Shown here in pieces: positions 1 through 8,727 of a DNA stretch of 64,000 nt. The stretch lies in the NCBI GenBank assembly GCA_965223035.1, contig OZ244980.1, forward strand, positions 5,828,001 through 5,892,000, given 5' to 3'. Within the stretch, counting starts at the first letter, position 1; each line of letters starts with the position of its first letter. The position numbers were made by a program, and so were the translations under genes. The DNA comes from CAMDPA01 sp965223035 (lineage in GTDB: Bacteria; Pseudomonadota; Alphaproteobacteria; Rhizobiales; Hyphomicrobiaceae). The notes under the pieces were generated by a model. It was given only the letters and a program-made list of their open reading frames with translations, made no database searches and was not told the DNA's origin.

Positions 1-100
1 TGTCGATGACGACGATCGCTTTGAGGGCCAATGCTGGTTGGTAGACATGGATGACCTTTTCCGGTCCCAGTTCATCAGCGAAGCGAAATCCGTCGTTCAT
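1..100 (-). CDS. Glu/Leu/Phe/Val dehydrogenase, N-terminus (partial, runs off the window)
   Basis: The first 33 codons of a minus-strand gene that leaves the window at base 1. The peptide (MNDGFRFADELGPEKVIHVY, then a stretch ending LKAIVVID) matches the N-terminal dimerisation region of leucine/valine-type amino-acid dehydrogenases, where a ligand-side segment precedes the LRAIIAIH-like strand. An AGGA ribosome site lies just upstream of the ATG. It follows the E2 gene by 80 bp on the same strand, so it probably closes the branched-chain oxoacid dehydrogenase operon: it would deaminate leucine/valine/isoleucine to the 2-oxoacids that the complex oxidises. The specific substrate cannot be decided from this fragment. 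Confidence 0.65.
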   Translation of the reverse strand, partial: MNDGFRFADELGPEKVIHVYQPALALKAIVVID

Positions 101-180
101 GTCCTGCGGCCTCTCGGATGTCTTGCAGAGTGGAGCTATGCAAACCCGGCCCGGGTCCATCGCGGCGTCGGTCGGCTCGA

Positions 181-1290
181 TCACGCCGAAAGATCTTCGA
201 TGACCGCATTGAGAAAGCGCAACGCCTCCAAGCCGGTGACCACCCGATGATCGAACGATAGTGATAACGGGATCACCCGCGCCAGGCGAATCTCGTCGTC
301 GACGACCCGGACGGCGCGGTGAATCCGACCGGCGCCGAGGATCGCGACTTGCGGCGGCAGGACGATCATGTTGGCGGTCAATCCGCCGTACATGCCGAAA
401 CTCGATAACGTGATCGTTTGCCCCTTGAGCTGGGAGCGTGACAGATTGCGCTGGGTCGCATCGCGCTTCAAGGCATCGAGCTCTGCCCGCAACGTGCCGT
501 CCGATCGCGCCGCGACGTCGGTGAGAACCGGCACCGAGAGCCCGTGTTCGGTTTCCATGGCGAGCCCCAGATCGACCGTGTCGTGGTATCGAACGGCGTT
601 GCGCTCAGCGTCGTACCAGGCGTTGAGATGGGGCGCGGCGCGACACGCCACAGCGATCGCCTTGATCAGCTGCAGCGTGGGGTCGGCATCGGGCGGCCAA
701 CGATCGATCCTGGCCTCGTCTGCCACGCTGGCGGTCGCGACATGGGGAACCGCTCGTGCCATCGCCTCGGCCATCGCACGGCGCATGCCACGCAAGGGGT
801 GATAGCCGACTGGCAGGGGCCGAAGCTTGGCGGCAGCGCCAATGTCTTGCAGCGTCACGGTGCCGCCGGGGCCGCTGCCATCAAGGCCGGCGATGTCGAC
901 GCCAAGCTCGGCCGCCCGCCGTCTTACCGCCGGGCTGGCCCGCACCGGCTGCATGGCGCGCGCGGGTTCGTGATCGGCCGATGCCGTCAGATCCCGCACG
1001 GCCGGATCGGGAAGCGTTCCGACGACGGTACCGTTGTCGTATGGTCTGCCGTTATCCGGCATATCGAAATCGGCCAACGGCTGACCAACTTGCACGACAT
1101 CGCCTGGAGCGCCATGCAGCTGCCGGATCCGGCCGGACCACGGCGCAGGCACTTCGACAACCGCCTTGGCCGTCTCTACCGACAACAGCGGCTGATCGGC
1201 GACGACGGTGGACCCGGGTGCGACATGCCAGGCCACAAGTTCCGCCTCGTTGAGACCTTCGCCCAGGTCGGGTAACCGAAACGTTCTCAT
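181..1290 (-). CDS. bkdB: Dihydrolipoamide acyltransferase (E2) of a branched-chain 2-oxoacid dehydrogenase complex
   Basis: A 369-residue E2 core enzyme that moves the acyl group from E1 onto CoA. Domain order is one lipoyl domain (residues 1-75, lipoyl lysine in VETAKAVVE, about K42), a peripheral-subunit-binding segment (about 125-160, RASPAVRRRAAELGVD) and the catalytic domain ending with the DHRxxxG motif (SFDHRVVTG, about 345-353). The start chosen is ATG at 1290, which overlaps the E1 beta stop as ATGA, implying translational coupling; the longer upstream reading is E1 beta in another frame. A single lipoyl domain and the E1 alpha/E1 beta neighbours fit a BCKDH-type complex better than bacterial pyruvate dehydrogenase. 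No E3 gene lies in the window. Confidence 0.9.
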   Translation of the reverse strand: MRTFRLPDLGEGLNEAELVAWHVAPGSTVVADQPLLSVETAKAVVEVPAPWSGRIRQLHGAPGDVVQVGQPLADFDMPDNGRPYDNGTVVGTLPDPAVRDLTASADHEPARAMQPVRASPAVRRRAAELGVDIAGLDGSGPGGTVTLQDIGAAAKLRPLPVGYHPLRGMRRAMAEAMARAVPHVATASVADEARIDRWPPDADPTLQLIKAIAVACRAAPHLNAWYDAERNAVRYHDTVDLGLAMETEHGLSVPVLTDVAARSDGTLRAELDALKRDATQRNLSRSQLKGQTITLSSFGMYGGLTANMIVLPPQVAILGAGRIHRAVRVVDDEIRLARVIPLSLSFDHRVVTGLEALRFLNAVIEDLSA

Positions 1291-2267
1291 CGATAGCTCA
1301 TCACGTCGCGCGCCGCCTGCACGATCCGCCGCGTCGTCGGCAGGTAGTGTTGCTCCATCCGGGGCAGCGGCATCACGCAGTCGTATCCGGCAACCCGGCG
1401 AATCGGTGCCAGCAGACACAGCAGCGCGTGCTCGGCCAGAACCGCGGCAACCTCCCCGCCGAACCCACCCGTCAGTGGTGCCTCTTGGACGATGACGCAG
1501 CGCCCGGTCCGCTCGACCGATTGCACGATTGCGCTGGGATCAAACGGCGACAACGTCGCAACGTCGATGACGGCCGCTTCGATGCCTTGCTCGCCCAAGA
1601 TTTGTGCCGCGGCACAGGTCTCGTTCAGCATCGCCCCCCACGCGACGAGCGTGAGATCGCCGCCGTCCCTCACCATGAAGGCGGTGTCGAGCGGCAGGCC
1701 GACGCCGTCGTCTTCGACCGTCTGCTTGCTCGCCCGGTACATGCGCTTTGGTTCCAGAAAGACGACCGGGTCGGGATCGCGAACGGCCGATAGCAGCATG
1801 CCGTACGCTTTGCTCGGCGACGACGGAATAACGACCTTCAGACCGGGAATGTGCGCGAAAAACGCTTCGATGCTCTCCGAATGATGCTCCGGGGCGTGAA
1901 TGCCGCCACCGTAGGGCGCGCGCAGGACCATCGGGCAGGTCAGACGGCCGCGGGTGCGGGTGCGCAAGCGCGATGCATGGTTGACCAATTGATCAATGGC
2001 CGGGAAGGTAAAACCGTCGAACTGGATCTCGGCGATCGGCCGCTGTCCTTGCGCGGCGAGCCCGACGGAAATGCCAGCGATGGCGGCCTCGGCCAGCGGC
2101 GTGTCGCGAACGCGTTCCGCACCGAAGCGCGCGTACAGCCCGTCCGTCGCGCGAAACACACCCCCATTGCGGCCAACGTCCTCGCCCAAAACCAGCACCC
2201 GATCGTCATCAGCCAGCGCGCGGGCCAACGCCAGATTGATGGCTTCGACCAAGGTGACCTCAGTCAT
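1287..2267 (-). CDS. bkdA2: Branched-chain 2-oxoacid dehydrogenase E1 beta subunit
   Basis: A 326-residue transketolase-like E1 beta subunit. Visible landmarks are LGEDVGRNGGVF near the N-terminus, the region DTPLAEAAIAGISVGLA, EIQFDGFTFPAIDQLVNHAS, the potassium/TPP-facing RAPYGGGIHAPEHHSE, and the C-terminal VIDVATLSPFD and QEAPLTGGFGGEVAA. It forms the thiamine-dependent alpha2beta2 decarboxylase with the gene upstream. The start at 2267 (MTEVTL) is preferred because GGAG sits 6 bases upstream; an in-frame ATG four codons earlier is possible. It overlaps E1 alpha by 8 bp and E2 by 4 bp, so the three genes are one coupled operon. Confidence 0.92.
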   Translation of the reverse strand: MTEVTLVEAINLALARALADDDRVLVLGEDVGRNGGVFRATDGLYARFGAERVRDTPLAEAAIAGISVGLAAQGQRPIAEIQFDGFTFPAIDQLVNHASRLRTRTRGRLTCPMVLRAPYGGGIHAPEHHSESIEAFFAHIPGLKVVIPSSPSKAYGMLLSAVRDPDPVVFLEPKRMYRASKQTVEDDGVGLPLDTAFMVRDGGDLTLVAWGAMLNETCAAAQILGEQGIEAAVIDVATLSPFDPSAIVQSVERTGRCVIVQEAPLTGGFGGEVAAVLAEHALLCLLAPIRRVAGYDCVMPLPRMEQHYLPTTRRIVQAARDVMSYR

Positions 2268-3357
2268 GGTCGGCTCCAACGGCGGCGACGGCCTTGGCCC
2301 GTTGCTCCATCACCGGCGCCGGCAGATTGGCGTATAGATGGTCGAACATGTCGGTGATCGGCGCTGGCGCAGCGCTAAGATAATGATCGATGGCGGCATC
2401 AACCTCGGCTCGACACGCGTCGATCACGTTGCGTTCCGCCGTCTTCTGCCAATTGTGCGTTGCCACCAAATAGGCCCGCAGCCGCGCCACCGGCTCTCCG
2501 TCCCAGTGTGCCGACACGTCGTGGGCGGAGCGATAGCGGGTGGCATCGTCGGCGGTCGTATGGTCCGAGAGGCGATAGGTGAGCGCCTCGATCAATGTCG
2601 GTCCCTTGCCGCCTCGGGCACGCTCAAGCGCGCGCAACGTGGCGTCGTACACCGCGATCACATCGTTGCCATCAACCTGCTCGCAAGCGATGCCGGCGGC
2701 GATTCCCTTCTGAGCAAGCGTCTCGGCCGCGGTTTGCTGCTGGCGCGGGACTGAAATCGCCCACTGATTATTGCTGATGACAAACACCACCGGGGCCTTC
2801 CAAACCCCCGCCATGTTGATCGCTTCGTAAAAATCGCCTTTGGACGTGGCGCCGTCTCCGCCGATGGCAACGGCGACGCGTGGCTCACGCCGTAGATCAA
2901 AGGCCATCGCCACGCCGACCGCGTGCGGAAATTGACTGGCCACCGGTATGCAGATGGGAAAGTCCTCGCGCGGCCCCGCGAAATCCGAGCCGCGTTCGTC
3001 GCCGCCCCAATACAGCAAAAGCTCGGTTATCGTGACGCCGCGCGCGAGCATGGCAGCCTGTTCACGAAAGGAAGGCAACAAAACATCATCAGTTTGCATG
3101 GCGCTCGCCACACCCGCACCAACGGCCTCCTGACCGAGCGATGAAGCAAACGTGCCAAGCCGACCGGTGCGCTGCAGAACAATGGCCTTCTCATCAAAAA
3201 TACGGGTTTGCACCATCGATTTATATAGCGCCGCCAGCAGCTGCTGCGAGTGCGCGAAGCTTGGAACCGGCCGCAGCGGCGCGCCGGTAGCATTCAGGTA
3301 ACGGCAATAGGGGACTGTGAACGTCGCGGCAATGTTGCTGTCGGCGTACTCAGTCAT
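2260..3357 (-). CDS. bkdA1: Branched-chain 2-oxoacid dehydrogenase E1 alpha subunit
   Basis: A 365-residue thiamine-diphosphate-dependent E1 alpha subunit. The TPP/Mg motif is plain: GGDGATSKGDFYEAINMAG followed by VISNNQWAIS. The upstream segment (LLYWGGDERGSDFAGPRED then FPICIPVASQFPHAVG) is characteristic of branched-chain and related oxoacid dehydrogenases. The start at 3357 (MTEYADS) has an AGGA site 7 bases upstream; the open frame continues about 36 codons further without family similarity. It is the first gene of the operon and is preceded by a degenerate palindromic repeat at 3559-3699, so the promoter probably lies between 3358 and 3560. Confidence 0.9.
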   Translation of the reverse strand: MTEYADSNIAATFTVPYCRYLNATGAPLRPVPSFAHSQQLLAALYKSMVQTRIFDEKAIVLQRTGRLGTFASSLGQEAVGAGVASAMQTDDVLLPSFREQAAMLARGVTITELLLYWGGDERGSDFAGPREDFPICIPVASQFPHAVGVAMAFDLRREPRVAVAIGGDGATSKGDFYEAINMAGVWKAPVVFVISNNQWAISVPRQQQTAAETLAQKGIAAGIACEQVDGNDVIAVYDATLRALERARGGKGPTLIEALTYRLSDHTTADDATRYRSAHDVSAHWDGEPVARLRAYLVATHNWQKTAERNVIDACRAEVDAAIDHYLSAAPAPITDMFDHLYANLPAPVMEQRAKAVAAVGADHD

Positions 3358-3558
3358 CGGTGCATCCTGAGATCGGTCACTCGATTCGGGTCGGCATGCG
3401 TCCGCGCCCGGAGCGGCCGGCAAATGCCTCCATGTTTGATGCGCGATCACCTTGATGGAGATCAACTGCGCACCGTGAAAATGCTCCGCGCATCATCGGC
3501 GTTGCTGCGCGACGGCGCGGGGTGAGAACCGATAACACCGTCGGCGCCGATCGCCGCC

Positions 3559-3699
3559 AGAGCAACCTGCAATTAATCGGAACCGGAACGATTCCGATGA
3601 AAAGCAAAAGGATGTTCGACACTTTAAGAGCGATCATCTTTGTGCCTTGAATGGGAAACTTGCTTTGCGGTTTCAATTTTGGGCACAACGATGGTCTAA
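3559..3699. repeat. Mosaic palindromic element, two-hairpin form, degenerate
   Basis: Begins AGAGCAACCTGC and ends ATGGTCTAA. It has the same order as the full copies at 48281 and 52096 (hairpin A, linker CACTTTAAGAGCGATCATC, hairpin B) but with many substitutions and a damaged hairpin B. It is the oldest-looking copy in the window. The 103-codon open frame that spans it is repeat-derived and is not called as a gene. Confidence 0.8.
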
Positions 3700-3714
3700 G
3701 CTCGGCGCTCTGCG

Positions 3715-3915
3715 TTACACCCGGTCCCGGGCAATCGTGAGGTCCCAGCTTTCACAGCTGATCCGCCGCTCGCCGCCGGCGTCAAGCTGGTAGGCGTCGA
3801 GGTCGGCGACAATCCGAAATGACTGATCGGTGCAGGTCATCACCGGTCGCGTCGCGGTGCGAGCACCCCAAGGGCCGCACCGCAAGCTGCGCTGCCAGTG
3901 CGTTTCAGCACGCAC
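3715..3915 (-). pseudogene. C-terminal fragment of a CocE/NonD-type (Xaa-Pro dipeptidyl-peptidase C-terminal) hydrolase
   Basis: About 66 residues resembling the last strand-rich segment of CocE/NonD-family esterases: RAETHW near the start, then MTCTDQSFRIVADLDAY and a closing ESWDLTIARDRV, which corresponds to the family's usual W-D/T-x-x-IPRD ending. The catalytic alpha/beta domain is absent: the frame meets a stop at 3937-3939, and an unrelated truncated gene begins at once upstream. The ATG/GTG-like start is therefore an artefact. I read this as the tail left after a deletion. Family assignment is from remembered pattern, not a search. Confidence 0.55.
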
Positions 3916-3925
3916 CGAACCAACG

Positions 3926-4366
3926 TCATTGCCGCTTCAGCCAAACCGGGTAAGCGATATCAATCTGGCTCAGCGGGGGCTCCACAAACGGGTCGACCAC
4001 GCAAAACCGAGCAACGAGGTCTGGCACGACGTTTTGCTGCTCAAGCCGTGACCAATATCTATGCTCGCATTTGGCCACGGATTCTAATGTTGGACCAGGC
4101 AGCCGGTGGTTGCGTGCAAGCACTGGGACGATGACCGAGTTCGGAAAGTCCCAATATCCAACTATCGCGCCAATCGTGCCTGAAAATGCCGACAACCTTT
4201 GCTTGGCGCAGCTGAGCAGGCCAGCAAAGTCGCTTCGCCGCGACGCAGCCCTGACGGCCTTGCCATAGGACAACAGATAATGGAAAACCAGTTGGTCAGA
4301 GTTCGGAAATGATTTCAAAAGCGCTGAATTAAAGGGTTCCCATCCAACAAGGAAGACGTTCTTCAT
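3926..4366 (-). pseudogene. N-terminal fragment of an ATP-grasp-domain protein
   Basis: A 146-residue frame with a good ATG (MKNVFLVGWEPFNSALL). Residues about 80-146 carry the N-lobe pattern of an ATP-grasp ligase: ARNHRLPGPTLESVAKCEHR, YWSRLEQQNVVPDLVARF, and VDPF shortly before the end. It stops immediately after YPVWLKRQ, exactly where the family would continue with its lysine-containing nucleotide-binding strand (VKP...), so the catalytic domain is missing. Its end abuts the CocE-tail fragment within about 25 bp, which suggests that one deletion joined two unrelated genes. Confidence 0.55.
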
Positions 4367-4452
4367 TCACGAATGATCCGCCATTTGAACGACCAATTTG
4401 GACAGACCCACCGGCAGCCCCCTCATCGCAGCCTGCGCGCATGCACCACCAC

Positions 4453-4488
4453 TGCACCGGCCATTGCACCGGCCATTGCACCGGCCAC
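4453..4488. repeat. Three tandem 12-bp repeats
   Basis: TGCACCGGCCAT occurs three times head to tail (the last copy ends in C). The array lies in a 244-bp gap between the truncated ATP-grasp gene and the DUF3775 gene, where no convincing gene is seen. Confidence 0.85.
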
Positions 4489-4610
4489 TTGTTGAGATTA
4501 GCCAAATATCGGCTGTGCGGCATCCATCAAATTGGTTCGACGCTCAACGGATTGGCGTCGACACCGGGACCCCGTATCGTCGCCGCTGTAAGATGCCCGG
4601 CCTCCTCCGA

Positions 4611-5072
4611 TCAAAGGCGGTTGAGCTCGTAGGCCTCGCAGGATTGGCCGAACAGCGATAGCGCCTCTTCCAGAAAATCACTCAACAAGGGCTCGCCGAG
4701 CAGGTAGCCGGCGGTATGCCCGCGGTGATCGGAACCCGCACGCGCGGCCTCCTCGCGCAGGCTCGGCCAATCCGACAGCTGGTTGTCATCGCGGCCCAGC
4801 CAGGCGAGCGCGACCAGGTCGGCCTGCTCATCGTCGGAAAGCGAGGAGATGAATTCCTTGAGCTCGTCCTCAACGGGATCGTCTGAGCGATCCTCGAGCA
4901 CCGAAAGCATGTTGTCGTCGGTTGCGTTCGAGCCACGGTCGGACACGGTCGATACGTCCTTGACGTGGAATTCGCGGCTCTTAATGACAACCCAGCACGC
5001 CTTTTCCAACGCGATGGCCAGCGCCGGAATGCCCTCGGACTCGATCACGGTTTGCATGGACGTGTTGGTCAT
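4611..5072 (-). CDS. DUF3775 family protein
   Basis: A 153-residue acidic cytoplasmic protein. The C-terminal half carries the DUF3775 signature: LKEFISSLSDDEQADLVALA, then WLGRDD, and GYLLGEPLLSDFLEEAL with a final SCEAYEL. Function of the family is unknown. Its ATG lies 6 bp after the stop of the upstream DUF2267 gene, so the two are almost certainly cotranscribed. No signal peptide or membrane segment is visible. Confidence 0.75.
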   Translation of the reverse strand: MTNTSMQTVIESEGIPALAIALEKACWVVIKSREFHVKDVSTVSDRGSNATDDNMLSVLEDRSDDPVEDELKEFISSLSDDEQADLVALAWLGRDDNQLSDWPSLREEAARAGSDHRGHTAGYLLGEPLLSDFLEEALSLFGQSCEAYELNRL

Positions 5073-5078
5073 GTCGTT

Positions 5079-5504
5079 TCACTCCGGCCAGAGGTCACGG
5101 ATGGGCTTCGGCAGGCGGTGCCTGACGTCTTGGATTTCGCCGACCGAGATATGGTGATTAAGCAAACGAAACACGCTGCACACCGCTTCTTCCGGATCAT
5201 CGATGGGGTCGGTTTTAAAGGCATCCTCAATCCTGGCGAGAAAATCCGCCTTGGAGCGCTTCGACACCGGTGCTTTGGCCGGTCGCCATCCTTCGTAGTA
5301 AAGCCCGCGCACCAGCAAGGGCAGCTGCGCCCCCAAATGCGCCGCCTCATGAACGTCCAGCCAATCACGCAGCGCCTGCAGCGTGACGCGGAGCATACGC
5401 CATGCGCGCTGCTCGTCGTCCCAATCAAGGAGACGCGCCAGGTCCCGGGTCCATTCGCGGGTAAGCTGCACAGTATGGTCAATCGTGTGCAGATGTGCGG
5501 TCAT
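5079..5504 (-). CDS. DUF2267 family protein
   Basis: A 141-residue protein with the DUF2267 pattern: a leading helix (REWTRDLARLLDWDDEQRAW), LRVTLQALRDWLDVHEAAHL, GAQLPLLVRGLYYEGWRPAK, and a closing HHISVGEIQDVRHRLPKPIR before DLWPE. Start ATG at 5504 has a GGAAGG site 5 bases upstream; an in-frame start 18 codons earlier lacks one. Function is unknown; members are often found near stress or central-metabolism genes. First gene of a two-gene unit with the DUF3775 gene. Confidence 0.8.
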   Translation of the reverse strand: MTAHLHTIDHTVQLTREWTRDLARLLDWDDEQRAWRMLRVTLQALRDWLDVHEAAHLGAQLPLLVRGLYYEGWRPAKAPVSKRSKADFLARIEDAFKTDPIDDPEEAVCSVFRLLNHHISVGEIQDVRHRLPKPIRDLWPE

Positions 5505-6139
5505 GTTGGCCTTCCCAGCAGTGAAAATCGCCAAAGCGCCACGCAACGGCCGCCACATCGATTTCGAGGCGACCCACCCATTACCGTCTGCTCAATCGCC
5601 GGCGGCCACTTGCGTTTGCTTAGCGCTGCAATCGCGGCAAACGCCAGATTTGTGATGCTGCCGAAATGCTGAATAGCAATCGTCGCAACGTGTTGATTTG
5701 ATGCCCGTCAATCCGCCGCACGACAAACCAAGATCCATTTTTAAAAAACGCCCAAAGGATGTTGGTTCGCAAAGGCGCAGCCAGCCAGTCACCCCCATCA
5801 GTCACCCCCAAATGTGACTGCTGGTCTACGTCACAAATTCAAAGCGCGACCGGCGACAATGATCGGGCTCATCAAGGTTGCTCGGGCGCGGTGTGAGGCT
5901 GCCGTTTGTCGGCCGGGGATCGGCCGCCAACGATCACGTCGGACCGTTCGAACGCGTCGACTGCACCAAGCCGAACGGCGTCAGCAAGATCATAAAGCAC
6001 CATGAGAACGGCACAATCTACCGTCTGGCTGCGCTGCTGTCGGCCGTGGCGGAGGAACAGCCTCAAGCCGCTTGGGCAGCCAACATCCAGAACCTTGATG
6101 CCGTCCTGGAGGCGGCGCGCCCCAGATCGTGACCAGCTG
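5505..6139. other. 635 bp without a convincing gene
   Basis: Several short open frames cross this interval on both strands. None has a ribosome site plus recognisable domain. One minus-strand frame contains IKVLDVGC, which looks like a methyltransferase motif I, but nothing around it continues the fold. The upstream part (5505 to about 5600) is the likely promoter region for the DUF2267-DUF3775 unit. Confidence 0.5.
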
Positions 6140-7084
6140 TTAACGCCAGGTGTCAACCACCCGCGCGGCGCGCTGATCCTTGGTGGCGAGACGCTGCAGC
6201 AAGTAGTCGACCTCGCCGCGTGCCTTTGCCGTCAGGGCACCGGCGGGAGAACGCTGCGCGTCGCAGCGGATGGCGCCGCGCCGCATCAGCACATATTTGC
6301 GTGCGGCCAAGCCCGGACCCGGTTGCTGCTCATACCGCATTAGCGGCAAATGGGCATCGAACAGATCGTGCGCCGCGTCACGTTGACCGGCCGTTTGCAG
6401 TGTGACGACATCGACCAGCAGATCCGGAAACGCGTACCCGGTCATGGCGCCGTCGGCACCACGCTCCATCTCGAAGTCCAGGAACACCCCGCCGTTGCCG
6501 GTCAGAATCGATATGTGACGCATGGACCCGTCGGCCTCGTAGCCGCGAATCGCGCTGATCTTTTCCAGGCCCGGCCAATCTTCGTGCTTGAGCATCATGC
6601 AACTCGGCTGCTCCTGGACGACGCGCCGGATCACGCCGGGCGACATGATGACCTGGTTCGACGGTGGGTAATCCTGCAGCACGAATGGGATATCCGCCCC
6701 AATCGCCGCCGCGGCGGTCGCGAAATAACCGGCGATCTGGTCGTCGGTGCGCACGCTCGCCGGCGGCGCGATCATGACGCCGGCGGCACCTTGATCCATC
6801 ACGCCCCGCGCCAGCGCACGCATGGCAGCGAATCCCGGCGCGGATACGCCGACGATGATCGGCAAACCCTTCGCCCGCCGGATCACGTGGCTGGCAAAGG
6901 ACAGCGCTTCTGCCTGCTCGAGCTTGGGCGCCTCACCCATGATGCCCAAGATTGTCATTCCAGACACGCCGCAATCGCGATAGAAATCCACCATGGTATC
7001 GGTCGACACCTCATCGACACGGCCGTCCTCGTCGAACGGAGTGACGGCGATCACATAAACCCCTGACGCGTGTGCATCCAACAT
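6140..7084 (-). CDS. DapA-family (dihydrodipicolinate synthase-like) class I lyase
   Basis: A 314-residue TIM-barrel lyase of the DHDPS/N-acetylneuraminate lyase superfamily. Visible motifs are VTPFDEDGRVD, the GxxGE-type GIMGEAPKL, APPASVRTDDQ, the tyrosine region QDYPPSN, and the Schiff-base lysine in MLKHEDWPG. True DapA has different substrate-pocket spacing, and the location opposite a hydantoinase suggests a catabolic aldolase/dehydratase rather than lysine synthesis. ATG at 7084 has GGGAG about 7 bases upstream; TTG at 7090 is less likely. It is divergently transcribed from the hydantoinase gene with a shared 115-bp promoter region. Confidence 0.8.
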   Translation of the reverse strand: MLDAHASGVYVIAVTPFDEDGRVDEVSTDTMVDFYRDCGVSGMTILGIMGEAPKLEQAEALSFASHVIRRAKGLPIIVGVSAPGFAAMRALARGVMDQGAAGVMIAPPASVRTDDQIAGYFATAAAAIGADIPFVLQDYPPSNQVIMSPGVIRRVVQEQPSCMMLKHEDWPGLEKISAIRGYEADGSMRHISILTGNGGVFLDFEMERGADGAMTGYAFPDLLVDVVTLQTAGQRDAAHDLFDAHLPLMRYEQQPGPGLAARKYVLMRRGAIRCDAQRSPAGALTAKARGEVDYLLQRLATKDQRAARVVDTWR

Positions 7085-7199
7085 CGTCAATCTCCCTGCG
7101 GGCCGAGCCCAACCCTGCCAACGGACGGTGCCATTCGGCGGCCGTGCCCGCTACCATTCTCCCGAGCGAACTGGTTGGCAACACGAAAAGAGAACATCG

Positions 7200-8669
7200 A
7201 TGAACACCACACCCTTCGACTGTGTCGTCCGCGGCGGCACGGTGGTTACCGCCACTGATACGTTCACGGCGGATATCGCGATTGACGGCGGGATCATCGC
7301 CGCGATCGGCGGCAACTTGGGGCCGGGCACCGAGGAGGTCGCCGCAGACGGACGGCTGGTGCTGCCGGGCGGGGTGGACAGCCATTGTCACATCGAGCAG
7401 CTCACCGGAGCCGGGATCATGAATGCCGACACCTTCGAAAGCGCCACGGCGGCCGCCGCGCTCGGGGGAACCACCACGGTGATCCCGTTCGCGGCCCAGC
7501 ATAAGGGCATGCGGCTCAAGACCGTGGTCGAAGACTACCTGGCTTTGGCCAAAAAGGGTGCCATCGTCGACTACACGCTGCACATGATCGTTGCCGATCC
7601 GACGCCTGCGACGCTGAAGGAGGACCTGCCTGCCCTGATTGGCCAGGGCCACGCCACGATCAAACTGTTCATGACCTATGACGCGCTCAAGGTCGATGAC
7701 GAGCGGTTGTTGGATTTACTGCTGGTGGCACGCTCAGCCAAGGCTTTGGTCTGTGTGCATGCTGAGAACCACGGCATGATCCAATGGATGGGACGGCGGT
7801 TGAGCGAAAAGGGCTATAGCGCAACCAAGTTCCAGGCGATCGCGCACCCGCGGGGATCTGAGGCCGAAGCGATCAACCGGCTGATCACGTTCGCCGAGCT
7901 GCTCGATCAGCCGATCATGGTGTTCCATGTCTCCACCGCCGAAGGCGCATCGGTGGTGCGTCAAGCCCGCGGGCGTGGGGTCAAGGTGTTTGCCGAGACC
8001 TGCCCGCAGTATCTGTTGCTCAGCGCCAGCGATCTCGATCGACCCGGCAATCAGGGGGCGAAATGGATCTGCTCGCCGCCGTTGCGCACGCAGCAGGACC
8101 AGGCGGCGCTCTGGCAGGCCCTCGGCTTGGGCGATCTACAGGTGATCTCGTCGGATCACGCACCGTTTGCCTTCAACGAAACCGGCAAGCTTAGGGCCGG
8201 GTCGAGCCCGAACTTCAAACAGGTGCCGAACGGGCTGCCGGGACTGGAACTCAGAATGCCGCTGATGTTCGACGCGATGGTGACCCAGGGTCGGCTGGGT
8301 CTCAACCGGTTTGTCGATCTGACGGCGACCTCGCCCGCAAAGATCTACAATCTTCATCCGCGTAAGGGCTCAATCGCGATCGGCGCCGATGCCGATCTGG
8401 TGGTCTGGGACCCTGACCGTAGCGTCGCGATCCGCGATGAGGCGGTTCACGATCGTACCGGCTACACGCCCTATGCTGGCCGCCATATCCGCGGTTGGCC
8501 AGAACGAGTGATCCGACGCGGCGTGACCATCGCTCGGGATGGAGCGCTGTTGGCCCAGCCGGGTTCAGGTCAATTCCTGCCGAGAACCGGCGGGCCGGCG
8601 AGCGAGCCCAGCGGTCGACTAACCGATGACATGGACCCGACCCGCAATTTCGGCGCGGTTTTGATTTGA
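7200..8669 (+). CDS. hydA: Dihydropyrimidinase / D-hydantoinase
   Basis: A 489-residue cyclic-amide hydrolase of the amidohydrolase superfamily. Metal ligands are in place: VDSHCHIEQ (HxH), the carbamylated lysine in ATIKLFMTYDAL, VHAENHG, FHVSTAEG and the aspartate in SSDHAPF. It also has the C-terminal GSIAIGADADLVVWDP strand typical of the family. It would open dihydropyrimidine or 5-substituted hydantoin rings to N-carbamoyl amino acids. No carbamoylase is present nearby. Start ATG at 7200 follows AAAAGAGAAC; the upstream in-frame extension lacks homology. The downstream DMT transporter is on the other strand. Confidence 0.88.
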   Translation: MNTTPFDCVVRGGTVVTATDTFTADIAIDGGIIAAIGGNLGPGTEEVAADGRLVLPGGVDSHCHIEQLTGAGIMNADTFESATAAAALGGTTTVIPFAAQHKGMRLKTVVEDYLALAKKGAIVDYTLHMIVADPTPATLKEDLPALIGQGHATIKLFMTYDALKVDDERLLDLLLVARSAKALVCVHAENHGMIQWMGRRLSEKGYSATKFQAIAHPRGSEAEAINRLITFAELLDQPIMVFHVSTAEGASVVRQARGRGVKVFAETCPQYLLLSASDLDRPGNQGAKWICSPPLRTQQDQAALWQALGLGDLQVISSDHAPFAFNETGKLRAGSSPNFKQVPNGLPGLELRMPLMFDAMVTQGRLGLNRFVDLTATSPAKIYNLHPRKGSIAIGADADLVVWDPDRSVAIRDEAVHDRTGYTPYAGRHIRGWPERVIRRGVTIARDGALLAQPGSGQFLPRTGGPASEPSGRLTDDMDPTRNFGAVLI

Positions 8670-8727
8670 CCGGCGCGAGACCGTAGCGGTTGCCTCATCG
8701 ACCGCCAAACACCGCGCGGCGTCTGCG

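Noticed and set aside
544..1275. Plus-strand open frame of 243 codons opposite the E2 gene
   Set aside because: Antisense shadow of a strongly conserved E2 gene; no ribosome site or domain.
3377..3688. Minus-strand 103-codon frame
   Set aside because: Made largely of the degenerate palindromic repeat.
5872..6156. Minus-strand frame containing IKVLDVGC, like a SAM-methyltransferase motif I
   Set aside because: The glycine-rich continuation and later motifs are absent; too little to call a remnant.
6350..7066. Plus-strand open frame of 238 codons
   Set aside because: Antisense to the DapA-family gene, which has clear motifs.
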